From Hericium rajendrae (lineage: Eukaryota > Basidiomycota > Agaricomycetes > Russulales > Hericiaceae), in contig CM065889.1 of assembly GCA_033439255.1 (NCBI GenBank), forward strand, positions 620,001 to 684,000: a DNA stretch of 64,000 nt. Direction: 5' to 3'. Positions 21,916-32,324 of this stretch are shown one piece after another; within the stretch, counting starts at the first letter, position 1, and each line of letters begins with the position of its first letter. The notes beneath the pieces are model-generated. The model had not been told where the DNA came from. It saw nothing but the letters and a program-made list of their open reading frames with translations, and did not search any database. The translations under genes and the position numbers were made by a program.

Positions 21916-24303
21916 CTACGACGCAGGCACCCCCTTGCGCACCTCGCGTATCACGCGGAGCGCCTCCTGCTGGTCACACCGCAGCGCGCCCATAATCTGC
22001 GCAACCTGCGCCCGCAGCGCCTCCAGCTGCTCGACGCGCGCTGTCGCACTCAGGCCCGTGAGGTCGAGGCTCGGCGGCTTCACCGCGCGGCTCTGCCCGA
22101 AGCTCGCGCGGCCCGGGCGGGGGACGTGGTGCTGCGTCGAGGGCGGGGGCGGAGGCTGCTGCGCGAGGGGCGGGAAGGCGGAGAGAGACGAGGGCTGGGC
22201 TGAGGGGGACGCGTGGGCGTTAGAGTACGCCTGCAGATCGCGGTATGTCTGGGGATGATGCCTCTTCGCAAGGCCATTCTGCACGGCTGCTGGTGGTTGA
22301 GCAGCCCGGCTCTGCTGAGTGATGGCCGCGACCTGCTGTCCCGCGCCCGATGATCCGGCAATGGGTACCGGCGAGGGAGACAGACTACCGTAGGGCTGCG
22401 GTGTTCTGGAAGGGCCAGGCTGGTTGCTTGCAGACAGCATTGGCTGGGCGGCGCGGCTCTGGGCACGGGGAATGCCCGCTGAGACCTGCGTCATGTTCTG
22501 CGGAGCCACCCATGTAGCATGCCTGCCCAACGCAGACGCCGCCCGTTGCCCCTGATTGTGCACACCCTGTGCGCCAGGCGTCGTCCGCGCCGCGTTCGTC
22601 GAGCGCGCGATGCGCACCGGCGCTGCCGCCGGCGAACACGCACGCTGCGCGCCTTCCTGCGCCGTCCACGTCGCATATCGGCCCAACGCTGGCAGCGTCT
22701 GCTGTCTTTGGTTCTGGCTCGGCGCAGGCGGCGTCGCGCTCGACGAGCCCGCGAGGGGATGCCGGGGGAGACAAATCATCTTGGCCGGCGAGGGCGCCTC
22801 CTGCGTTGTCCATGTCGCATAGCGGCGTAACGGCTGCACATGTCGCAGCAGGTTCTGGTTCTGCTGAGGCACCGGCGGCGTTGCACTTGATGGACCTGCA
22901 ATGGGTGCTTGTCCATATCCCTATTCGAAGGCACTTGCGCTTGAGCGGCACTACTCTTGGACGAGGGTGCTTGACGGAACATCGGGAGTCAGGGTCTGCG
23001 CTGCCCATGTGGTCTGCGGACTCGCGTCTTGCATCTGGTCCAGCAGATGACTGGTATCCTGCGAGCACTTCGGATGGAGAAGTATAGTCGTAGGTTGATA
23101 TGTGTCCGCGAATTGCAGTTGCGGCTGTGCGGCTTGGTTCTGCTGGTGGGGAGTACTCGAAGGGACCTCTGGTGTTGGGGCCTGTCCCGTCCATGTAACA
23201 TGCGGACTCGCGTGCTGCGCCTGGTCCGGCAAATGCTGAGGGACAGATGCCTGCAACGAAGATTCGGCGAACGCTTCCTGTACAAATGGTGATGGAGATA
23301 AGCCGCCTGAGGCCTGAGGTGCATTCGAAGGCTGCATGCTCGAAGCCGGCCGCGGCTGCGCGAAGTGATCCTGTTGAGCATAAGCAGCCCATACGGCTTG
23401 CTGTTCCTGTTGTTCGTGCGCTGCCTTTGTCGCATATTCGTCCATCGCAGCGAACATCATCTGTTCTAGCTCTTCCTGTTGAGCCTCGTTCAGCTGATGC
23501 TGATGCTGAGGAACAGGCGCGGCAGGCATTGCGACGCGGGGCGCCTGTATGTGTGCCGCGTTCGATGGTCCTGCCACAGGCGCCGGCGACGGAGAAGGGT
23601 TCCAGCCGACTGGCGATAAGCCCCGCGCAACCGCAGGAGTCAGTCGAGCTGCGGGGGTCTGTTGCGGCGAGACGTGCGGAGCCTGTGCATTGGCAGTGAG
23701 GCGCGCGGGAATAGGTGTGGCGGCGGGTGCAGCTTTCATACGATTGCGAAGACGGGCTTGTACCCATGGCGGCATAGGCCCCCCAAAATATGCCCATTTG
23801 AGGTACTCCAGATGTTGTGCAGCTACGATCGGATGAGCATGGGCTCTGTTGGACGTCAGCGAACGCAACCTTTGTAGGATAGAAGAGAACGCACCCAAAG
23901 TCTTGGTTGCGGTTGAAGTCCTTGCAACACCACATCTCGTGGAACTTTTTCTCTCGATCAAGATAAAAGCATGTGTGCTGAATTTCGCTGGCTTTGGGGA
24001 TGTACTCGTGACATTCGAAGCAGTATACGACAGTCTGGGACGCGGTCAGTCAGTACGCCACACAGACGCGCGGACGCGACTTACCTCGCTGCCGGTGCAC
24101 TTGCACTCTCCGGTACCCTCCTTGGACGCATTCGATTCATTAGCCACTGGACGCATCGCGAGGACGGTGCGTCCGCGTGGAGATATAGCGAAATCGTTCG
24201 GGTGCAGCAGCAGCTGCGCGTTCGCGGTGTCCAGCTTCGACACCGGCGGGTAACGGTAGGGGGCAGGCTTAGGTTGGTGGGGGAGGGTAGGGATTTTAGG
24301 CAT
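21916..24303 (-). CDS. Hypothetical protein: N-terminal Cys/His cluster and Gln/Pro-rich 'ATW' repeats
   Basis: Not recognised. The start is ATG 24301-24303 (MPKIPTLPHQPKPAPYRYPP). Around residues 65-115, across an intron, is a dense Cys/His cluster: CKCTG, YCFECHEYIP, IQHTCFYL, KFHEMWCCKDFN, i.e. C-x-C-x8-C-x2-C-x11-(H)-x-C-x9-H-x3-C-C, suggesting bound zinc. A short helical stretch follows (HPIVAAQHLEYLKWAYFGGP), then about 600 residues rich in Gln, Pro, Ala, Ser with recurring motifs HVTWTGQ, QTTWAAQ, YATWTTQE, YATWTAQE, HATWVAPQ, and a final helix (ARVEQLEALRAQVAQIMGAL) near the C terminus. Three single-base frame breaks at short homopolymers (23894-23896, 22984-22986, 22919-22921) separate these parts; two in-frame stops lie between the last two. 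Likely nuclear or scaffold-like, but function is unknown. Confidence 0.6.
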
Positions 24304-24353
24304 CTCGACGGGAAGAAAGAAGGTAAAGGCAGACAACAAGGGCGGACGATACC

Positions 24354-24361
24354 TTATATAA
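24354..24361 (-). promoter_or_regulatory. TATA box of the Cys/His-ATW repeat gene
   Basis: TTATATAA, about 51-58 bases before the minus-strand ATG at 24303; motif and spacing fit a core promoter. Confidence 0.45.
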
Positions 24362-24901
24362 CAGTATCAAGGTCAAAGCGGTCGACAATAAGCTATCAGT
24401 GTGGCCATCTTGTCAGGGTTTGCGGTCATTGTATTTGACCAAGGGCGGGTTGCTGTGCACGAGACAAGCGTGTTGTGGCGTGCAGAATGCTGGTATTTTG
24501 GTGAGAGACAAAGATATGCTAGTGTCTACGATGAGTGGGAGGTTGTGGCACCAAGCAAAGCGGTGACCATGCTACAAGACAAAAGTAAGTTGGCAGAAAG
24601 ACATGATCACCTTGTTCGATATTCCCCTTCATAGTTCGAAGATAATTATGGGCCACTGCGCAGCACAATTGTTCGAGAAAGACGCATGGCATGATGAGCG
24701 TGGACGAAATGGCGACGAAAAGAAAGCAAGGAGGCCATCGGCGCTAATACAACGCGCTGCTCGGGCTATGATTGGTTGCCGGCGCGTTACGCCAAGCGCC
24801 GACACGTCCGGTAACCCCGACAGTCTGCCATCGCAAAACCACTAGTGTGACCCAAATGCATCCATCATACGTCCAACACGGATCTTGAGCACCGCCCGCA
24901 G

Positions 24902-24910
24902 TATATATAA
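24902..24910 (+). promoter_or_regulatory. TATA box of arginase
   Basis: TATATATAA-type motif 51-59 bases upstream of the arginase ATG at 24961, with a Ser-free AC-rich leader between. Typical of a strongly regulated fungal gene. Confidence 0.5.
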
Positions 24911-24960
24911 GTCCTCGTCGCTGAGCGTTAATATCACACTTAAACCGACCCGATTCCACA

Positions 24961-26487
24961 ATGGCTGCACCCGCAAAGACCCAGTTTATTGCCGAGCCGA
25001 AGACCGTTTCTGTAAGAGATCTCCTTGTCCTAAGTAGTGCAAGCGCTCATTCGTATCTGATATAGATTGTAGGATGTCCGTTCAGGTGCGCTTCCTTGTG
25101 TCTCTCCCGAGGCGTCGTGCTGATGCGTATACCTATCATATAGTGGTGGACAGGTGAGCAGCAGCGAACCCTTCGTTTGCCTTGTATGAAACCCCGGAAT
25201 AGCACCAGCTCGGTGTCGACAAGGGCCCCATCCACCTCGTGGATGCTGGTCTTGCGCAGCAGCTCACTGACCTGGGTTGGAACGTCCTATTCGATGGCCA
25301 TCACCAGTTCGAGGAGATCTGTACTGAATCGGACCCCCCGATCGGAAAGATGAAGAACCCGCGGTTGGTGTCGAATGTCACAGAGGCCGTGGCGAAGGTG
25401 GTCGGCGAGCATGCCAGGAAGGGCCAGCTGCCTCTGACCCTTGGTGGAGATCACTCCCTGGCGATGGGCACCATCGCCGGCACTTTGTCGTGAGTTCGTC
25501 CGCAGAATAACGATGTGCACGATAATGACATGATGTGATAGCCAACACCCTAACGCCTGTGTGATTTGGGTTGATGCGCACGCCGATCTCAATACCCCAG
25601 AGACAACGGACTCAGGTACGTACTCTTCTGGCTTATATCCCTCGATCACCGGACGACTTTCCATGGCCTTCTTGCTCGGGCTGATTGGGTGCGGTGCCAT
25701 TTTGAACGTCATTGAGGCGTTCAAAATGATATCCGGATACTACGTCATGGATGAGGCCGCGGAAGGTCGTCCACTTCTTTGCACCATACATCTGCGCGTA
25801 CTCAATTATCGAAGGACGCGTACTAATGTCGGCGATTATGCACAGGAAACATCCACGGCATGCCGCTCTCGTTCCTTCTCTCGCTCGCGAGCTCCGCGGA
25901 CCTGAACTACACGTCCGCCTCGGAGCCGACGCCCTTCGCGTGGCTCGACAACGTGCACCTGTCGCCGTCGCGCCTGGCATACATTGGGCTGCGCGACGTC
26001 GACCCAGGCGAGAAGGCGCTGCTGCGCGAGCACGACATCGCGGCGTTCTCGATGCACGAGGTCGACCGGTACGGTATCGGGAAGGTCGTCGAGATGGCGC
26101 TCGACCGGGTGAACCCCGCGCGCGACAGGCCCGTGCACCTGAGCTTCGACGTGGACGCCCTCGACCCTACAGTCGCGCCGAGCACGGGCACGCCGGTGCG
26201 TGGCGGGCTGACGTTCCGCGAGGGGCACTACATTTGCGAACGGCTGTTCGAGACGGGGCTGATTGCAGCTGTCGATCTGATGGTGCGTGGTTTGGACGTG
26301 GTGCTGGCGAGTGCTTATCCGAATCGACGATCGTAGGAGGTGAATCCGTCGCTGAGGGACCCAGCGAGTGTGAAGCAGACCGTTGCGGTCGGCTGCTCAC
26401 TCGTGCGCGCCGCTCTCGGTACGACTCGATCCGATGCGTCCTCATTCGTCTTGGCTCACCTTTTTTGCAGGAGAGTCGCTACTGTGA
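24961..26487 (+). CDS. CAR1: Arginase
   Basis: Mn-dependent hydrolysis of arginine to ornithine and urea, the first step of arginine use as nitrogen source. Start ATG 24961. Exons 1-3 are tiny: 24961-25011, then micro-exons 25066-25085 (20 nt) and 25144-25153 (10 nt), which together give IVGCPFSGGQ; exon 4 opens HQLGVDKGPIHLVDAGL at 25203. Metal ligands: His in LTLGGDHSLAMG, the WVDAHADLNTP block, and LSFDVDALDPTVAPSTGTP. Substrate-side residues NIHGMPLSFLL follow. The last exon encodes GESLL before TGA 26485-26487. All frames join cleanly. Expected induction by arginine or nitrogen limitation is family knowledge, not visible here. Confidence 0.95.
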
Positions 26488-27002
26488 TCTGCATCCTTCG
26501 GCATAGTCGCTTCGTAGAGTTGGCCCGTCCGTCCAGGCTTGTCTATACCGGCATGTGAATGTATCCATAGAAGCACCCTTTTCTCGTCATGAAACAGTCA
26601 TGAACCTCTCTATAGCATTATACCGTTGACTGCTGCCAAAGTTATGCTAATGCCTCTGCTACGGAGAGTGCTTGAGGCGCACTGTAACTGTATACATTGC
26701 CAATTGCATTTGTCGGGGACACACCTACTGCGACAGGCCGCATGCAGCACCATGTGACGCCTGTGAGGGAGCTGATTGGTCTCTATTGAAAGCGAAATAC
26801 GCCGGCGGCAGTGGTGGAACAAAATTAGAACGGTCTGGCAACGAGGCAGGAGGGCAACCGTAACGCCAGTCATCACACGTACAGTATCTGATGCCTGATG
26901 TTCTCAACAGCAGCCCCGGTCCTATAAAGCGTGAGTTGCATTGGCTGAATGGGCCATCGAGCCCGTTACCCAAAATATCTGCCCTTATAGCACTCCAAAT
27001 CC
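26488..27002. other. Intergenic: aminotransferase upstream region
   Basis: Between two plus-strand genes. A TATAAAG at 26923-26929 lies 74-80 bases before the next ATG. No gene seen. Confidence 0.5.
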
Positions 27003-29330
27003 ATGTCCAAGCCGTCTAGCGCCACTCCTTCCGCCAACCCATCTCGGTCGGCCACCCCTTCGCTGCACTTCAAAGACGTCGTACGTCCCAGTACTTGGTT
27101 ACATACAGTAAAACCAGACGAAGCTCACCATTCGAGACCGCGTATCGGTTTTGATTCGTGTCTCTTCCCCGCTAGGTGCACGACATGATGTCAAAACTGC
27201 GACATGAGAAGGAGTCCGAGGCCCACCAGGTGCGTCGCTCATGCCCGCGCCGCAAGCCCTAGCCGCTCATGCCCCGCGCCCCGCCAGATCTTCCGCGAGG
27301 CAGCGGGCCACCAGTCGAAGGCCCTCCCGCAGACGATCAACCCGGTATGCCTTTTCGCTATGGGCCCGCCGCTGTTGCTCATGACGCGCGCAGGACGAGG
27401 AGACCGTCCCGGGCATCAAGCACCCGGGCTCCACAGGCGTCATCTACTGCTCCGACCGCGCAATGGCAAACGGCTTCAACTACGCCAACTCGCACGAATG
27501 GGCGAACCTCGGGCAGGGCGCGCCCGAGGTCGGGCCCATCCCGGACTCCGCGCCGCGCCCGACGTGCGTGCACTACCCGCTCGACGCGCTCGAGTACGCG
27601 CCGACGACCGGCGTCAAGGGTGCGTCGCGACATGTGCTGTGGGCGGCGGCGGCGCTGACGCGGGGTGCAGATCTGCGGCAGGCGGTCGCGGAGCTGTATA
27701 ACGACCAGTACCGCCAGGGCAAGGAGTCGCAGTACACGTACGAGAACGTGTGCATCGTGCCGGGCGGGCGCGCGGGGCTCTCGCGCGTCGCGGCCGTCAT
27801 CGGCGACGTCTACTGCGTACGACCTGCTCTCTTTCCGTGCTGTGTCTGGGCTGACGGGTGTCGGCTTGCAGTCATACCAAATCCCGGATTACACGGCGTA
27901 CGACCAGGTGCTGTCGGCATTCAGGCGGCTTGTGCCCGTGCCCACTGCGTGCGTCCCGCTTGTCCCATCCTTTGACGCAGCCTGACCGTTTTCCGTGCAC
28001 TAGGCTCGAGCCTGAGGTATGTTGGTGATGACATCATCACGATGGGGATCTGACTTGGCATCGAAGAACTTCTACCAGCTCGACATCAACCAAGTCAAGG
28101 TACGCTTGCTGCCAAGACGGGCGCGGCGGTTCGCTGACGGCTCGCTTCGCTTGTGCAGAAAGACATTCGCACGCAGGGCCTCGCTGTGCTTATCGCTTCA
28201 AATCCGAGGAATCCCACCGGGCAGGTCATTGCGTGCGTTGGCTGTTCCTAGTTGCAAGAGATACATCTGACTTCTCTGCCATCAGAGGGAATGAACTGAA
28301 GGAGCTCGTCGCTCTCAGCAGAGACAGCACAACGACCTTGATTCTCGATGAGGTGAGTCCGCTCGGGATCCTATCCATATATGCGCTGATGCACCGGCGA
28401 CCAGTTCTACTCTTGGTACATCTACCACGAAAAGGAGAAGGACTTTGGCAAGGCCGTCTCGTCAGCCGAGTACATCCACGACGTGAACCAGGTAAGAATT
28501 CAATTGGGGTTTTCCGCTAACACTTCCTTATGCCAACTCTTTGCTTGCTGTTAGGATTCGGTCGTCATCATCGATGGCCTTACGAAGGTATGTTTGTACC
28601 CGTACACTACGCGGAGCCTTGCGAACTGAACTGTTTTTGACGCATGCAGAACTGGCGTCTCCCCGGCTGGCGTATCTGCTGGGTCCTCGGCCCCAAAAAC
28701 CTGATCACAGCCCTGTCCCAGTCAGGATCCTTCCTCGACGGCGGTGCGAACCACCCGTACGTACCTTCCACACAGCACCGACGCCCTCTCTGACCCGCCC
28801 ACAGCCTGCAACTCGCCGCCATCCCGCTCCTCCGCCCGGAGTTCGTGCGGCAAGAGCGCCTCGCGCTGCAAAAGCACTTCAAGGCGAAGCGCGACCACGT
28901 GCTGAAGCGCCTGCACGAGCTCAAGCTCGACGTGGAGATCCCGCCCGTCAGCACGTTCTACATCTGGCTCAACCTTGAGAAGCTGCCCGACCCGCTCAAC
29001 AACGGCCTGGTGCGTCTCTCGTTCGTCTGCAGTGTGCTTATGTGGCTCATGTGCGCACAGACGTTCTTCGAGGAGCTGCTGAAGGAGAAGACGATCGTTA
29101 TTCCTGGTATCTTCTTTGACATCAACCCTGCGCATCGCCGCAACCTGTTCAGCTCGCCGTGTCACCATTTCGTGCGACTCTCGTTCGGCCCGCCGCTCGA
29201 GGACCTCGACAAGGGTCTCGACGCGATGGGGCGCGTACTGCGCAGGGCGCGCAAGGAGGGCATGCGCGCGTTCGGGCATAGCTACAAGAAGAGCATCGAG
29301 AGCATCGCGAGCCTGGACGAGCACGTATAG
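27003..29330 (+). CDS. PLP-dependent class I/II aminotransferase
   Basis: Fold-type I aminotransferase. Start ATG 27003 after a Ser/Pro-rich first exon. Signposts: NLGQGAPEVGPIP; YAPTTGVKDLRQAVAELYND; CIVPGGRAGLSRVAAVIGDV; SYQIPDYTAYDQVL; VLIASNPRNPTGQVIA; LILDE then FYSWYIYHEKE; the catalytic-lysine block VVIIDGLTK-NWRLPGWRICW split by an intron right after the Lys; and the C-terminal HHFVRLSFGPPLEDLDKGL. At least eleven short introns, including a 13-nt micro-exon at 28004-28016 (LEPE). Length and motifs fit large-domain class I/II enzymes related to aromatic/2-aminoadipate aminotransferases; substrate is not determined by sequence. It lies directly downstream of arginase, which may be coincidence. 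Confidence 0.87.
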
Positions 29331-29990
29331 ACTCGGGCGATTGCCCATGATCTCACGATCCTTGACGATACATGGCGTTAGTGGACCTCAGAACTGTGGT
29401 CAAACCTTTCTTGTATGTAGCATATCCGCTGTGGAACCCGTTATACCAGATGACTTAGAGTCTTATACATGGCGTCGGGATTGTAAGGATGAGCAGAAGG
29501 GACTGACGTTCGAAAGTTGAACGACAGGTCGTAGACTAACAAATTGATCGTCAGGCCCCTCCAAATCTAGTCTCCAAAGCGACCGTATCACACGCCTTCC
29601 TTCTGAGGTGGGAGGAGATGGATACTCCAAATCGTTGTCTTGATCCCCTTCCCGATGATTTATGCACTGGAAGTGACGAACGACGGTTGGAAAACAATTC
29701 GGAAAGGATGGGATCTGATTGCAGTCGATAATCGATACAAGTACATAGGCTCCTTATGTGCTCCCACGACGAGTATGAGTATACCGTATAATGGTTGCCT
29801 CGTTGCATCTCAACCTTACAAGACTCGAGTCTTGCCCCTCCATCGCATCTATCCCTCAGTGTCTTGGATCGTAAGTGCATGCTGGCAATAGTCCAGTTCA
29901 TTTCAAAATGCTGATCTGATATTCAGTGCTCAGTGGGACATCGTGGCTGAATTGATAGTGGCATCGTGGCCATGAAGATAGGATCACAAT
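29331..29990. other. Intergenic, no gene seen
   Basis: About 660 bases between the aminotransferase and the F-box gene. AT-richer than the flanks. Open frames on both strands here have no domain. Confidence 0.45.
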
Positions 29991-31834
29991 ATGAACTTGA
30001 GCGGGACGCTTCGTACGTCTTATATTAACCAGAGTCATTCTAGCAATATCACTCACGCGTTGCAACTTTCCACCTTAACAGGGCCGAGGATTACTGGCTC
30101 GCCGCCCTCCGTTCCTCGACTGGCTCGCACCGATACAATCAAAGGCCATCTGCGTCTTCAAAAGACACTGTGGCGGGAGGTAGAGGCCATGCAAAAGGCG
30201 ATCTGCATTCTACGCACGCGCTGCAATGCTGTTTCTGCAACCTGTCGTCTTCCACCGGAAGTTCTGTGCCTGATTTTTTCGTCCTGCGCTCTTCAAGAGC
30301 ATCCCGTGTCGGAAGCTTCGCCGAGCCTCAGCATTACAAGCTCTGCTCTTGGATGGATTAAAGTCACGCACGTCTGCAGTCATTGGCGTGAAACGGCGTT
30401 GCATGAGCCGAATCTTTGGGCGAATGTGACCTATTGCCTGGGATTACGCTGGAACAGGTTGATGCTCACTCGTTCAAAGAAAGACCGTCCCAATCTCTGT
30501 CTCAAGCTTCGATTGCGAACACTTTGACAGGATGTTGTCTGAGCATTTTTTCCACCTTGCTCAGCTCGATTTACAGTTTTCCGACAAGTTACTCACTCAT
30601 CGAGTCACAATTTTGGAATACGCCTGCACCGCTGCTTGAATCGCTACATCTGTGGAAGCGCTCGCATCTCGTCTCTCTTCCAAATGATGCGTTTGGAGAC
30701 TACACACCCTTGCTGCATCGGGTCGTTCATTTGCGACGTTTATCTGCCATGATTCACCTGTATTTGCCGGTCTCATTCATTTAAAGCTCAGATGGTACCC
30801 CGATTATTCTAGAAGCGGGAATTTATCGGCTTTCTTCCATGCAAATCAGAATAGCTTTCAAATGGAATCTCTTCTAGGCTCCCTTACAAGGATGCCTGCG
30901 CTCCGGACATTAATCCTTGATACATGTATTCCATCTCCTGTCCAAGACTTGCGCTCGATACCCGTCGTGAAGCTAATTCACCTGGAGACGATGACGTTGA
31001 TGGGCACTGCGGCACAGTGTGCCGGGATCATGGACCATCTTTACTTCCCCCAAGTCTGCACGTTCTATCTGAAGCTACTTCGCTGCAATGAAGGGCTTCA
31101 GGGCAGCGTACTTCCGGCGCTGCGCGCCCACTTCGGAAAAGTAGCCACGGCATCTCATCAACACGTCCCCATCTCCGTCCTAGATATCTCGACTGAATAC
31201 CATATCAGGGCGTGGAGATATGACGATCCGACGCATGGATCGACCCAAGATGCGCATGTTTCTATCCCTAAAACGCAACCTACCCTTGAGATCGTACAGG
31301 CCAGCGGGCGACCTATACACTCCCTTCAAGATCTATGCAGTGTGTTTCCTCCGGACGAATTGCGAGTGCTGCACAAGGATGGCGATTGGCGCCCACACGG
31401 CGCGAGTCCATATGAGTGGTTGACATTATTCGGTGGTTGTAACGCTGTCGAGCATGTGTCTGTCTGCGGCAGCCATATTCCTCCCTTTCAGCATAGCCTT
31501 CTTCAATCTAGCCCCCAAAGCCGAGTCCGACGCCGTAGAGACAGCAGCAGATCTACAAGAAGCTCCCAGGCGGGATCAGATTTTCTTCCCAAATTTGCAA
31601 TCATTGAGCTTGTGCAATGTCGATTTTCGTCGATTCAGAGAAGAGCGATTGCACCGTGCCCTTGTCAACTGGCTTCATAATCGTCAGGCCATGGCGACTT
31701 TACCCCAGCTGCATATCATTCATTGCCATATCACTCACCATCAGGTGAAGATTCTCAGGAACATGGCTAAAGTCGACACATCTATGGCTTATATTTATGA
31801 GGGATTCGGATATGGAGACAATGGAAGAGCATAG
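29991..31834 (+). CDS. F-box protein of the Agaricomycete family, reading frame broken
   Basis: Substrate-recruiting subunit of SCF ubiquitin ligases. Start ATG 29991. A short coiled lead (TLWREVEAMQKAICILRTRC) precedes the F-box (LPPEVLCLIFSSCA) and the usual WIKVTHVCSHWRETALHEPN-LWANV string. Then come the leucine-rich-type body motifs: RMLSEHFFHLAQLDLQF, FWNTPAPLLESLHLW, LPNDAFGD, FAGLIHLKLRW, LLGSLTRMPALRTLIL, FPNLQSLSLCNVDF. No intron is needed, but frame changes at about 30489-30491 (C3), 30600, 30739-30741 (T3) and 31512-31516 (C5) are needed to follow the family pattern. It is either a decayed member of this fast-expanding family or an intact gene with sequencing errors. Target unknown. 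Confidence 0.7.
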
Positions 31835-32324
31835 CAATCAAGAGTTTGGAGAGGACGACGGGGTAGATGGCAGTGGAAGACGATGAATAAAATGAAACTG
31901 GTAATGAACGCGTCCGCTAAGACACGACAGCGACTCATGATTACAGACATATGTGGCAGAGATGCTCATTGCAGGTTTCTTGCAGGCGGAGAGGAGAGAT
32001 GAATAATTACTGACCAGGTAGATTCACGAGGACACATGTAGTAGTTCATATAAACCTGTCAGAAGCAAGATTGATTCTGATGAGGTGAAAAGTTGGGCAA
32101 CAAAAAAATGTTTAGCATTGCAGCGTTCTTCGTATGTCAAATGATATCCGGAGCACAAACTTGATGAACAGATGCGAACAGAAAGCGAACCAGAACCAGC
32201 ACAGGATTGACTGACGAGTTTAACTGACAAAAGAGCAACAGCAAGCCAGAAAACACAGAGCAAGAGGAGCCAAGACATCGCCAAAGAACCACAGCAGAAG
32301 ACCAGAGCCGACGGAGGACACAGA
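31835..32324. other. Intergenic between convergent genes
   Basis: Holds the 3' regions of the F-box gene (+) and HOP1 (-). No gene seen. Confidence 0.5.

Larger units (their letters stand above)
24304..24960. promoter_or_regulatory. Divergent promoter region, hypothetical gene (-) / arginase (+)
   Basis: Genes start leftwards at 24303 and rightwards at 24961, so both promoters share these 657 bases. TATA-like boxes sit close to each end (24354-24361 and 24902-24910). No gene in between. Confidence 0.6.

Noticed and set aside
22919-22986. Possible 42-nt intron removing the two in-frame stops in the hypothetical gene
   Set aside because: The only GT-AG pair has a poor donor (GTCCAA) and is shorter than other introns; two one-base homopolymer changes explain the region better.
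22385-23935. Long alternative minus-strand frame (516 codons) across the hypothetical gene
   Set aside because: Ser/Arg/Cys-rich shadow of the Gln/Pro-rich repeat gene; only its first 17 codons (MWCCKDFNRNQDF part) are real, before a one-base frame break.
24961-31834. A dedicated arginine/amino-acid gene cluster (arginase + aminotransferase)
   Set aside because: Only two adjacent genes, no transporter or regulator, and both are ordinary housekeeping types; adjacency alone is weak.
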